NCBI RefSeq assembly: GCF_014650455.1
Contig: NZ_BMUZ01000013.1
Location: 62,001 to 126,000 of the forward strand
Length of the DNA: 64,000 nt
Source: Streptomyces xanthochromogenes
Lineage (GTDB): Bacteria; Actinomycetota; Actinomycetes; Streptomycetales; Streptomycetaceae
Direction: 5' to 3'
Numbering within the stretch: the stretch's first letter is position 1; each line of letters begins with the position of its first letter. Both the position numbers and the translations under genes were made by a program. The notes beneath the pieces are model-generated. The model did no database searches and was not told the origin of the DNA. It worked only from the letters and a program-made list of their open reading frames with translations. Positions 33,538 through 41,367 of this stretch are shown in pieces.

Positions 33538-34901
33538 GGCTTCTCCGCACCGCCCTCCAGCTCCTGTTCGGTCTGGTGGTGGCGGAGCTCGGCGAGGTCG
33601 TGCTGGTGCTCGATGGCGGCGAGCCGGTCGGCCTCCAGGAGTTCGTGCACGGAGTTCATCAGCGTCTCCATGTCGACGACGCCGATGTATTCACCGCGCC
33701 GCCCGGTCACCGCGACCCGGCCGCCGGAGTCGATGAGCACGGCCTCCAGGGCGTCGTGCAGCGTCGCGTCCCGCGTCACCGTGTCGTGCACCATCTGCCC
33801 GGCCCGCGCCAGCGAACCCTTGGCGCGCATCAGGTCACCGCGGCGCAGCCACTTGTAGGGGCGGTTCCTGCGGTCCAGCATGAGCAGTTCGTTGTGCGGG
33901 CCGCTGCGCAGCTTGTTGAAGATCGACTGGAGCGGGTCGTCGACGGTGACCGTGGGGAACTCGGCCATCTCCACGTCCCGTACGCGGGTGAGGTTGAGCC
34001 GCTTGAGGGCCGCGCCCGCACCCACGAACCCGGAGACGAAGTCGTCGGCCGGGTTGGTGAGGATGGCCTCCGGGGTGTCGAACTGGGCGATGTGCGAGCG
34101 TTCGCGCAGCACCGCGATCCGGTCGCCGAGCTTGATCGCCTCGTCGAAGTCATGGGTGACGAAGACGATCGTCTTGTGCAGCTCGTGCTGGAGCCGGATC
34201 AGTTCGTCCTGGAGGTGGTCCCGGGTGATCGGGTCGACCGCGCCGAACGGCTCGTCCATCAGGAGTACCGGAGGGTCGGCCGCCAACGCCCTTGCCACGC
34301 CCACCCGTTGCTGCTGTCCGCCGGAGAGCTGGCGCGGGTAGCGGCCGTGGAACTCGCGCGGGTCGAGCCCGACCAGGTCGAGCATCTCCTCGACGCGGTC
34401 CTTCACCTTCGACTTGGACCAGCCGACCATCTTCGGGACGAGCGCGATGTTCTCGGCGACCGTCATGTGCGGGAAGAGCCCGGAGGACTGGATCGCGTAG
34501 CCGACCTTGCGGCGCAGCTTCACCGGGTCGATGTCGGTGACGTCCTCGTCGTTGATGCGGATGCGGCCGGACGTCGGCTCGATCAGCCTGTTGATCATCT
34601 TGAGCGTGGTCGACTTCCCGCAGCCGGACGGGCCCACGAAGATGACGGTCTCGCCCGCCTTGATCTCCATGTTGACGTTGTCCACGGACGGGTCGGGGTT
34701 GCCCGCGTACCGCTTGGTGAGGTTCTCCAGTTGGATGGAGGCCCCGGAGGCCGAGGCGCCGCTCGGCGCGGGCGCGGCCTCGGCCCGCTCGTGCTCGGTC
34801 CGCTCCTCCGCGATCCGCTCGTGCTCGCCCCGGCCGTACCCGGACCGTTCGTACGCCGACCGCTCGTGCTCGGACCGTTCGTGCTCGGATCGCTCAGACA
34901 C
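33534..34901 (-). CDS. Osmoprotectant ABC transporter ATPase with CBS domains (OpuCA-type)
   Basis: A 455-residue ATPase. Walker A GPSGCGKST, signature LSGGQQQRVGVARAL and Walker B VLLMDEPFGAVDP are all present. Two CBS domains occupy the C-terminal 120 residues and probably sense ionic strength. The N-terminal 40 residues are unusual: a charged repeat of the type SEHERSEHERSAYERS. GTG at 34901 is preceded by GAGGGGG and overlaps the upstream permease stop by eight bases. The repeat is not needed for the ATPase fold. Confidence 0.9.
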   Translation of the reverse strand: MSERSEHERSEHERSAYERSGYGRGEHERIAEERTEHERAEAAPAPSGASASGASIQLENLTKRYAGNPDPSVDNVNMEIKAGETVIFVGPSGCGKSTTLKMINRLIEPTSGRIRINDEDVTDIDPVKLRRKVGYAIQSSGLFPHMTVAENIALVPKMVGWSKSKVKDRVEEMLDLVGLDPREFHGRYPRQLSGGQQQRVGVARALAADPPVLLMDEPFGAVDPITRDHLQDELIRLQHELHKTIVFVTHDFDEAIKLGDRIAVLRERSHIAQFDTPEAILTNPADDFVSGFVGAGAALKRLNLTRVRDVEMAEFPTVTVDDPLQSIFNKLRSGPHNELLMLDRRNRPYKWLRRGDLMRAKGSLARAGQMVHDTVTRDATLHDALEAVLIDSGGRVAVTGRRGEYIGVVDMETLMNSVHELLEADRLAAIEHQHDLAELRHHQTEQELEGGAEKP

Positions 34902-35541
34902 GGATCCCCCTCGGGATGGTGAGACGGCCGATCAGGACGTACGCCGCGTCGAAGAGCAGGGCGAGCACCACGATGCCGAGGGTGCCGGCGAGCACCTCGT
35001 TGAGGGCATTGGCGCTGCCGAGCGAGGCGATGCCGCGGAAGATCTCGTTGCCGAGCCCGGGGCCCGAGGCGTACGCGGCGATGGCCGCGATGCCCATCAG
35101 CATCTGCGTGGACACCCGGATGCCGGTCAGGATCGGCGGCCAGGCCAGCGGGAGTTCGACCCGCAGCATGCGGGCCGCCCGCGACATCCCGATGCCCTTG
35201 GCCGCGTCCACCAGGGCGGGGTCCACGCCGCGCAGGCCCACGATCGAGTTGCGCACGATCGGCAGCAGCCCGTACAGCGTCAGGGTCACCACGGTGGGGG
35301 CCACGCCCAGGCCGACCAGCGGGATCAGCAGGCCGATCATGGCGAGCGAGGGGATCGTGAGGATCGTCGACGTGGTGGTGATGGCCAGGCCCGACCCCCA
35401 GCCGCTGCGGTAGGACACCACCCCGATGAGGATGCCGAGCACCGTCGCGATCACCATGCACTGGAACACCGCGCTCGCGTGCTGAAAGGCATCGGTGAGC
35501 AGTTGTTGGTGCCTGCTGGACAGATAGTCCCAGAAGCCCAT
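34894..35541 (-). CDS. Osmoprotectant ABC transporter permease (OpuCB-type)
   Basis: A 215-residue permease, first gene of the operon, with five or six membrane helices. The conserved coupling segment is DPALVDAAKGIGMSRAARML, and YASGPGLGNEIFRGIASL is characteristic of the family. It starts 26 bases after the Lrp/AsnC regulator stop on the same strand, so the operon may also be read from the regulator promoter. Confidence 0.9.
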   Translation of the reverse strand: MGFWDYLSSRHQQLLTDAFQHASAVFQCMVIATVLGILIGVVSYRSGWGSGLAITTTSTILTIPSLAMIGLLIPLVGLGVAPTVVTLTLYGLLPIVRNSIVGLRGVDPALVDAAKGIGMSRAARMLRVELPLAWPPILTGIRVSTQMLMGIAAIAAYASGPGLGNEIFRGIASLGSANALNEVLAGTLGIVVLALLFDAAYVLIGRLTIPRGIRV

Positions 35542-35567
35542 CCGCGCTCACCCCTGTCGGTCGCCGC

Positions 35568-36053
35568 TCAGCCGCCGCCGGGGACGGAGTCCTGTGCCGC
35601 CTGCTCCACCAGCGGGATGATCCGCAGCGGGACCGGGTTCTCCATGACGATCGCCGTGGCGGCCCGGACGATGCCATCAAAACCGACAACCCGGTCGATC
35701 ACACGTTGGAGATCGGCGTTGGAGCGGGCCACCAGGCGGCACAGCATGTCGCCCTGGCCGGTGGTGGTGTGCAGTTCGAGGACCTCGGGCACGGACGCCA
35801 AGTGGGCCCGTACGTCCGCCCCCTGGCCCTGTTTGATCTCCAGCGTCGCGAAGGCGGTGACCGGGTAGCCGAGCGCCGCCGGGTCGACATCGGGACCGAG
35901 GCCCCGGATGACTCCATTCGACTGAAGCCGGTCGAGCCTCGCCTGGACCGTGCCGCGCGCGACCCCGAGCCGGCGCGAGGCCTCCAGAACCCCGATGCGG
36001 GGCTCCCGGGCGAGCAGCACGATCAGACGCCCGTCCAAATGATCGATCGACAT
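35568..36053 (-). CDS. Lrp/AsnC-family transcriptional regulator
   Basis: A 161-residue regulator. The N-terminal helix-turn-helix is MSIDHLDGRLIVLLAREPRI followed by GVLEASRRLGVARGTVQARL. The C-terminal RAM domain senses small molecules, often amino acids, with ALGYPVTAFATLEI and TTTGQGDMLCRLVA. ATG at 36053 has GGAGG in front. It is divergent from 4-hydroxyphenylpyruvate dioxygenase with a 121-bp gap carrying repeats, suggesting control of tyrosine degradation. It could also influence the downstream osmoprotectant operon. Confidence 0.9.
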   Translation of the reverse strand: MSIDHLDGRLIVLLAREPRIGVLEASRRLGVARGTVQARLDRLQSNGVIRGLGPDVDPAALGYPVTAFATLEIKQGQGADVRAHLASVPEVLELHTTTGQGDMLCRLVARSNADLQRVIDRVVGFDGIVRAATAIVMENPVPLRIIPLVEQAAQDSVPGGG

Positions 36054-36103
36054 GGCCGCCTCCGGATGGTCATCGTGTACAGAACGCCCCTTCATACTGG
36101 CCA

Positions 36104-36151
36104 TTCACTGCGCAGATTGACCAGTGAAAACGCGAACTATTGCGCAGCTTG
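36104..36151. promoter_or_regulatory. Operator-like repeats between the Lrp-type regulator and hpd
   Basis: TTCACTG (36104-36110) and CAGTGAA (36122-36128) form an inverted repeat with an 11-bp spacer. TGCGCAGNTTG occurs twice, at 36109-36119 and 36141-36151, 32 bp apart (three turns). Multi-site arrays of this spacing are typical of Lrp-type proteins. Binding is inferred. Confidence 0.5.
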
Positions 36152-36174
36152 CCGGACAGCGAGACTCTGCGGCC

Positions 36175-37326
36175 ATGGCAGACAACTCGATGATCATCGA
36201 TCCCACCCCCGAAACCGCGCGGCAGGCCGACCCCTTCCCGGTGAAGGGCATGGACGCGGTCGTCTTCGCCGTCGGCAACGCCAAGCAGGCCGCGCACTAC
36301 TACTCGACGGCCTTCGGCATGAAGCTGGTCGCCTACTCCGGACCGGAGAACGGCAGCCGCGAGACCGCCAGCTACGTGCTGACCAGCGGCGCCGCCCGCT
36401 TCGTGTTCACCTCCGTCATCAAGCCCACGTCCGACCGGGGCCGCTTCCTGGCCGAGCACGTCGCCGAGCACGGCGACGGCGTGGTGGACCTCGCCATCGA
36501 GGTGCCGGACGCGCGCGCCGCGTACAAGTACGCGACCGAGCACGGCGCCACCGGCATCGAGGAGCCGCACGAGGTCGGCGACGAGCACGGCACCGTCGTC
36601 CTGGCCGCGATCGCCACGTACGGCAAGACCCGGCACACCCTGGTCGAGCGCACCGGCTACACCGGCCCCTACCTGCCCGGCTTCGTCGAGGCCGCGCCGA
36701 TGGTCGAGACCCCCAAGCGCTTCTTCCAGGCGATCGACCACTGCGTCGGCAACGTCGAGCTCGGCAAGATGAACGAGTGGGTGGCGTTCTACAACAACGT
36801 CATGGGCTTCACCAACATGAAGGAGTTCGTGGGCGACGACATCGCCACCGAGTACTCCGCGCTCATGTCGAAGGTCGTCGCCGACGGCACCCTCAAGGTG
36901 AAGTTCCCGCTCAACGAGCCGGCCATCGCCAAGAAGAAGTCGCAGATCGACGAGTACCTGGAGTTCTACGGCGGCCCCGGCGTCCAGCACATCGCGCTGG
37001 CCACGAACGACATCGTCGCCTCGGTGCGGGCCATGCGCGCGGCAGGCGTCCAGTTCCTCGACACCCCGGACTCGTACTACGACACCCTCGGCGAGTGGGC
37101 CGGCGAGACCCGGGTGCCGGTCGAGACGCTGCGCGAGCTGAAGATCCTGGTCGACCGCGACGAGGACGGCTACCTCCTGCAGATCTTCACCAAGCCGGTC
37201 CAGGACCGCCCCACCGTCTTCTTCGAGATGATCGAGCGGCACGGTTCGATGGGCTTCGGCAAGGGCAACTTCAAGGCCCTGTTCGAGGCGATCGAGCGCG
37301 AGCAGGAGCGCCGGGGCAACCTCTGA
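36175..37326 (+). CDS. hpd: 4-hydroxyphenylpyruvate dioxygenase
   Basis: A 383-residue non-haem iron enzyme converting 4-hydroxyphenylpyruvate to homogentisate in tyrosine breakdown. The two VOC-fold halves are visible. Iron ligands are His189 (AIDHCVGNVE), His272 (GVQHIALAT) and Glu351 (FFEMIER). The start ATG at 36175 (MADNSMIIDP) is at the usual family position. It is divergent from an Lrp/AsnC regulator. No homogentisate dioxygenase gene is nearby, so homogentisate may be metabolised elsewhere or form pigment. Confidence 0.95.
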   Translation: MADNSMIIDPTPETARQADPFPVKGMDAVVFAVGNAKQAAHYYSTAFGMKLVAYSGPENGSRETASYVLTSGAARFVFTSVIKPTSDRGRFLAEHVAEHGDGVVDLAIEVPDARAAYKYATEHGATGIEEPHEVGDEHGTVVLAAIATYGKTRHTLVERTGYTGPYLPGFVEAAPMVETPKRFFQAIDHCVGNVELGKMNEWVAFYNNVMGFTNMKEFVGDDIATEYSALMSKVVADGTLKVKFPLNEPAIAKKKSQIDEYLEFYGGPGVQHIALATNDIVASVRAMRAAGVQFLDTPDSYYDTLGEWAGETRVPVETLRELKILVDRDEDGYLLQIFTKPVQDRPTVFFEMIERHGSMGFGKGNFKALFEAIEREQERRGNL

Positions 37327-37347
37327 CCTGCAACGCCTCACGCGCGT

Positions 37348-37366
37348 ACGGTAATTGAGTTACCGT
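37348..37366 (+). promoter_or_regulatory. Small palindrome downstream of hpd
   Basis: ACGGTAA-ttgag-TTACCGT is a perfect 7-bp inverted repeat 22 bases after the hpd stop, ahead of the terminator. It could be a stabilising hairpin or a protein site. Confidence 0.35.
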
Positions 37367-37375
37367 CACCAGTCT

Positions 37376-37414
37376 GCGGCCCCACGGACCTGACCCGTGG
37401 GGCCGCGGCCTTTT
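37376..37414 (+). terminator. Terminator of hpd
   Basis: GCGGCCCCACGG (37376-37387) pairs with 37395-37406, and a TTTT run follows at 37411-37414. It lies between convergent genes. Confidence 0.85.
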
Positions 37415-37466
37415 CGGCTCCGCCCTCGGCCTTGCCGGCCCCGCCCCCGCCCCACCCCTCTCCTGC

Positions 37467-37526
37467 GCCGCGCTCTGCCGCGCCGCGCTCTGCCGCGCCG
37501 CGCTCTGCCGCGCCGGGCTCAGCCGC
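37467..37526. repeat. 15-bp tandem repeat at the 3' end of the TPR gene
   Basis: GCCGCGCTCTGCCGC is repeated three times (37467-37511), followed by a degenerate copy GCCGGGCTCAGCCGC (37512-37526). The degenerate copy contains the stop codon of the minus-strand TPR gene, because TCT of the other copies has become TCA. Confidence 0.85.
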
Positions 37527-39147
37527 GCCGCGAGGGCTTCGCGGGACGGGGCTTCGCCGGGCGCTTGGAGCCCTGGCTGGACGACTGGCCCGACGACGAA
37601 CCCGACGACGCGGAACTGCCGCCACCGTCACCGCCGCCCCCGGAGCCCGACGGCGCGGCCGCCACATGGCCGTACATGTCCCTGGGGCCACCGTCCGCCG
37701 GCTCGCCGAGCGCGGCGAGCGCCTCGGTCGCCTTCGGCGCGAGCACCGGCGAGAAGTGCGGATTGGTGCGCAGCGCGTCCTGGAGATGGCGCCGGGCCGC
37801 GCCCGACTGGCCCAAGTCCCGCTCGATGGTGGCCTGGTGATAGGAGAACAGGGCGCTGCGCACGCCCGAGTCGGTGGCCTTGCGCACATGGGCGAGACCC
37901 TCCTCCGGCTCGCCCGCCCGGTACATCGCCCAGCCGAGCGCGTCCTCGCTCGCCGCGCTGGGATGGGCCTTCCATTCGGCTTCGAGACGGTCCACCGCCG
38001 CGTGCGCGGCCCCGTGGTCGGCCTCGAACCGGCCGAGCACCAGGGCGTCGTCCACGCCGTTGGACCCGTCCCGCGCGGCCAGCTCGCGCAGCTTGTCGAA
38101 CCAGGTGCGCGCATCGCCGTCCAGGCCCTGCGACTCGTACAACTCGCCCAGTTCCAGCAGGTATTCGGGCCGTGGGAGCACCGCGACCGCCGCCAGGTAG
38201 TCCCGCTGGGCGTCCGCCTTGCGGCCGAGCGCCACCTTGGCCCTGGCCCGGCCCGCGAGCGCGGTGTGGGCGCCCGGGTCGGCGTGCAGCGCGGCCTCGT
38301 AGTGCGCGAGGGCCACGTCCGGCTCCCCCCGCTCCCACGCCAGGTCGCCCGCCGAGACCAGGGCGGCCGCCTTCTGCACGGGCGAGGTGGCGTGCGCGAC
38401 CGCCTCGTCCAGGGCCACCAGGGCGTCCTCGCGCCAGCCGTGCTGGCGGTAGACCTCCGCGGCCTGGGTCAACGCCGGTGTGCCGGAACGCAGTTCGAGC
38501 ATCTGCTCCACCGCCTTCGCCGCCGCCTTGGGGTCGCCGAGCCCGTTGTACGCCTCGATCAGCGGCGGGTAGAGCGTCCAGCGGTCCGCCTTGCGGGCGC
38601 GTACGGATTCGGCCAGGGTGCGCGCCGCCGCGTAGTCGTGCCGGGCGTTGGCGAGGGCCGCGAGCCCGGTCTCCGCGTCCAGGTTGTCCTTCGGGCGCAC
38701 CTGGAGCGAGCGCTTCAGCGCCCACTCGGCGCGCGGGTAGTACGAGGAGTCGGCGCCCCGCACGCCCCGCTCCAGGTAGGCGGAGCCGAGCACCGTCCAC
38801 GATGCCTCGTCATTCGGGTGGGTGCGCACCCAGGCGGCGCGGTCCGTGATCAGGGCCGTCACATCGGCCACCGAGGCGGGGGCGCCGCCGGTCACCGCCG
38901 TCAGGGCCCGGGCCGCCGGTCCCGGGGCGGGCGGCGGGGCCTTCGGGCCCCGGCCGTCCGGCATGATCAGCAGTACGCCCCCGACCAGCACGCCCGCCGC
39001 GAGGGCCACCAGGACGGCCCGCTTCAGGGCCCGGCGCGGCCCGGACCGCGGCGAGGTCCGCTGGGCCGCGGCCGCGGTCGACTGCCACGCCGCCCGCCGG
39101 GCCGCGTCCGCATCGTGTTCGGTCTTCGCGATCTCCATGGCGCTCAC
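37519..39147 (-). CDS. Membrane-anchored tetratricopeptide-repeat protein
   Basis: A 542-residue protein. Residues 1-40 are cytoplasmic and basic, and residues 41-62 form a membrane anchor (RAVLVALAAGVLVGGVLL). From about 85 to 480 there are 10 or so TPR-like helical pairs (for example ASWTVLGSAYLERGVRG and AALVSAGDLAWERGEPDVAL). The tail is Ser/Gly-rich, ending KPRPAKPSRRG. TPR arrays usually serve as protein-protein scaffolds. GTG at 39147 is used; ATG at 39138 is an alternative. A TATTGA lies six bases before GTG, so the transcript may be leaderless. No partner is evident. Confidence 0.8.
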   Translation of the reverse strand: MSAMEIAKTEHDADAARRAAWQSTAAAAQRTSPRSGPRRALKRAVLVALAAGVLVGGVLLIMPDGRGPKAPPPAPGPAARALTAVTGGAPASVADVTALITDRAAWVRTHPNDEASWTVLGSAYLERGVRGADSSYYPRAEWALKRSLQVRPKDNLDAETGLAALANARHDYAAARTLAESVRARKADRWTLYPPLIEAYNGLGDPKAAAKAVEQMLELRSGTPALTQAAEVYRQHGWREDALVALDEAVAHATSPVQKAAALVSAGDLAWERGEPDVALAHYEAALHADPGAHTALAGRARAKVALGRKADAQRDYLAAVAVLPRPEYLLELGELYESQGLDGDARTWFDKLRELAARDGSNGVDDALVLGRFEADHGAAHAAVDRLEAEWKAHPSAASEDALGWAMYRAGEPEEGLAHVRKATDSGVRSALFSYHQATIERDLGQSGAARRHLQDALRTNPHFSPVLAPKATEALAALGEPADGGPRDMYGHVAAAPSGSGGGGDGGGSSASSGSSSGQSSSQGSKRPAKPRPAKPSRRG

Positions 39148-39235
39148 TGTGCGTCAATACGAAGACCACACCGGCCCCGCCCGACCGGCCGGGGAAAGGG
39201 TTCACACCGATGGCCCCGGGTGCCAGGCTGAAGAC

Positions 39236-40603
39236 ATGGACGATCTTCTCGAACGGCTGCGCGAGCACCTCCCGGCGGACGCCGTCATCAGCGACCCCGA
39301 CATCACCGCCTCCTACGCCCACGACATGGCGAGCTTCTGCGCGGCGGGCAGTCCGGCCGTGGTGGTGCTGCCCCGCACCGTCGAGGAGGTGCAGCACGTG
39401 ATGCGCACGGCGACCGCGCTGCGGGTGCCCGTCGTGCCGCAGGGCGCGCGCACCGGCCTGTCCGGCGCCGCCAACGCCAGCGACGGCTGCATCGTGCTGT
39501 CCCTGGTCAAGATGGACCGCATCCTGGAGATCAACCCGGTCGACCGGGTCGCGGTCGTGGAGCCCGGCGTCGTCAACGCCGTGCTGTCCCGCGCCGTCCA
39601 CGAACACGGGCTCTACTACCCGCCGGACCCGTCCAGTTGGGAGATGTGCACCATCGGCGGGAACATCGGCACCGCCTCGGGCGGCCTGTGCTGCGTGAAG
39701 TACGGGGTGACCGCCGAGTACGTCCTCGGCCTGGAGGTCGTGCTCGCGGACGGCCGGCTGATGAGCACCGGCCGGCGCACCGCGAAGGGCGTCGCCGGAT
39801 ACGACCTGACCCGGCTCTTCGTGGGTTCCGAGGGCAGCCTCGGCATCGTTGTCAAAGCGGTGCTCGCGCTGCGGCCTTCGCCGCCGCCCCAGCTCGCGCT
39901 CGCCGCCGAGTTCGGCTCCGCCGCGGCCGCCTGCGACGCGGTCGTGCGGATCATGGAGCGCGGGCACGCCCCCTCACTGCTCGAACTCATGGACCGCACC
40001 ACCATCCAGGCGGTCAACCGCATGGCGAACATGGGCCTGCCCGACACCACCGAGGCGCTCCTGCTCGCCGCCTTCGACAGCCCCGACCCGGCCGCCGACC
40101 TCGCCGCCGTCGGCGCGCTGTGCACCGCCGCGGGCGCCACCCAGGTCGTCCCGGCCGAGGACGTTGCCGAATCCGAACTCCTGCTCCAGGCAAGGAGGTT
40201 GTCGCTCACAGCGCTGGAGACGATCAAATCGGCCACGATGATCGACGACGTGTGCGTGCCGCGCTCGAAGCTCGCCGCGATGCTCGAAGGAACATCGGCG
40301 ATCGCCGCCAAGTACGAGCTGACCATCGGCGTCTGCGCCCACGCGGGCGACGGCAACACCCACCCCGTGGTCTGTTTCGACGCGGCCGACGAGGACGAGT
40401 CGCGGCGCGCCCGTGAGTCCTTCGACGAGATCATGGCGCTCGGTCTGGAGCTGGGCGGCACCATCACCGGCGAACACGGCGTAGGCGTCCTGAAGAAGGA
40501 GTGGCTGGCCCGCGAGCTGGGACCGGTGGGCATCGAGATGCAGCGCGCCGTCAAGCACGCCTTCGACCCGCTGGGTCTGCTGAACCCGGGCAAGCTCTTC
40601 TGA
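39236..40603 (+). CDS. FAD-linked oxidase, glycolate oxidase GlcD-type
   Basis: A 455-residue flavoprotein of the vanillyl-alcohol oxidase fold. The FAD-binding part includes VVLPRTVEEVQHVMRTA, PQGARTGLSGAANASDG and CTIGGNIGTASGGLCCVKYG. The C-terminal oxidase part has GVCAHAGDGNTHPVVCFD and TGEHGVGVLKKEWL, with the metal/active-site histidines of D-lactate or glycolate dehydrogenases. It oxidises a 2-hydroxyacid, and the exact substrate is not determined by sequence. It is divergent from the TPR gene with 88 bp between starts. There is no separate iron-sulfur partner gene. Confidence 0.9.
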   Translation: MDDLLERLREHLPADAVISDPDITASYAHDMASFCAAGSPAVVVLPRTVEEVQHVMRTATALRVPVVPQGARTGLSGAANASDGCIVLSLVKMDRILEINPVDRVAVVEPGVVNAVLSRAVHEHGLYYPPDPSSWEMCTIGGNIGTASGGLCCVKYGVTAEYVLGLEVVLADGRLMSTGRRTAKGVAGYDLTRLFVGSEGSLGIVVKAVLALRPSPPPQLALAAEFGSAAAACDAVVRIMERGHAPSLLELMDRTTIQAVNRMANMGLPDTTEALLLAAFDSPDPAADLAAVGALCTAAGATQVVPAEDVAESELLLQARRLSLTALETIKSATMIDDVCVPRSKLAAMLEGTSAIAAKYELTIGVCAHAGDGNTHPVVCFDAADEDESRRARESFDEIMALGLELGGTITGEHGVGVLKKEWLARELGPVGIEMQRAVKHAFDPLGLLNPGKLF

Positions 40604-40614
40604 GCCCGCCCCCG

Positions 40615-40674
40615 CACGCCCCGCCCCCGCACGCCCCGCCCCTTCACGCCCCGCCCCCTCACGCCCCGCCCCCT
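40615..40674. repeat. 15-bp tandem repeat between the oxidase and ssgG
   Basis: Four units of CACGCCCCGCCCCNN run from 40615 to 40674. They fill the gap between the two convergent genes and touch the stop codon of ssgG at 40674-40676. No terminator hairpin is seen. Confidence 0.85.
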
Positions 40675-41162
40675 CACGCCCCCTCCTCCGGCCGGGACTC
40701 GTCGGAGGGCCAGGGGTCGCGCAGCCACAGCTCGTCGGCCGCGCCGCCCGTGGTCGGCGCGAGCAGCTCGGCCAGGCCGTCGTCCAGGCCGAGCTGCTCG
40801 CTCTCGGAGCCGGGCGGCACCGCCCGCAGCGTCCGCTCCAGCCACGCCGACACCTGGGCGGCGGGCGCTTCGAGCAGCGCGTCGCCGTCCGGCGAGCTGA
40901 GCGCCATCAGGACCACACTGCGGCCCTCCACCTTCGTCGGCCAGATCCGCACGTCCCCGTGGCCGCACGGCCGGAACACCCCCTCGACGAGCAGCTCGCG
41001 CGCGAAGGTCCAGTTCACCGGCGACTCGGAGCCGATGTGGAAGGTGATGTGCACGGCGTAGGGGTCGTCGGTGCGGTAGGCGAGCCGGGCCGGGACGGGG
41101 ATGCTGCGCTCGGGCGACAGCACCAGCTTGAGCTCCAGTTCGCGTTCCACGACGGTGTGCAT
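40674..41162 (-). CDS. ssgG: SsgA-like sporulation protein SsgG
   Basis: A 162-residue SALP. The core has VPARLAYRTDDPYAVHITFH, VNWTFARELLVEGVFRPCG and VRIWPTKVEGRSVVLMALSS, all family hallmarks. SALPs control septum placement and spore maturation in Streptomyces aerial hyphae. SsgG is the member I assign from sequence and its position beside the glycolate-oxidase-type gene; the exact paralogue name is less certain than the family. GAGGGA precedes ATG at 41162. The C-terminus is acidic and ends just before the 15-bp repeats. Confidence 0.88.
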   Translation of the reverse strand: MHTVVERELELKLVLSPERSIPVPARLAYRTDDPYAVHITFHIGSESPVNWTFARELLVEGVFRPCGHGDVRIWPTKVEGRSVVLMALSSPDGDALLEAPAAQVSAWLERTLRAVPPGSESEQLGLDDGLAELLAPTTGGAADELWLRDPWPSDESRPEEGA

Positions 41163-41316
41163 GGGGTCCCTCTTCTCTTCCCTGTACGCCCGGGTCCGGG
41201 GCGCGTACGTCTGCGTGCTGCGGTACGGGCCCCGGTGCGGGGCCGTACAGGGTGAGAGCGCGTTCCCCCGCGGTCATTACGCGACTTCGGGAAGTTTTTC
41301 TCAGCGGGTTCGCCCA

Positions 41317-41355
41317 GGCCGACCGGAACCGGCCCCAAGCCGACCGGAACCGGCC
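41317..41355. repeat. Two 18-bp direct repeats upstream of the membrane transferase stop
   Basis: GCCGACCGGAACCGGCCC occurs at 41317-41334 and 41338-41355 (21-bp period), in the 205-bp gap between ssgG and the membrane gene. Confidence 0.8.
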
Positions 41356-41367
41356 CGCCCACCCGTC

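Noticed and set aside
37467..40674. Tandem repeats as a CRISPR array
   Set aside because: Units are only 15 bp, contiguous, without spacers, and there are no cas genes.
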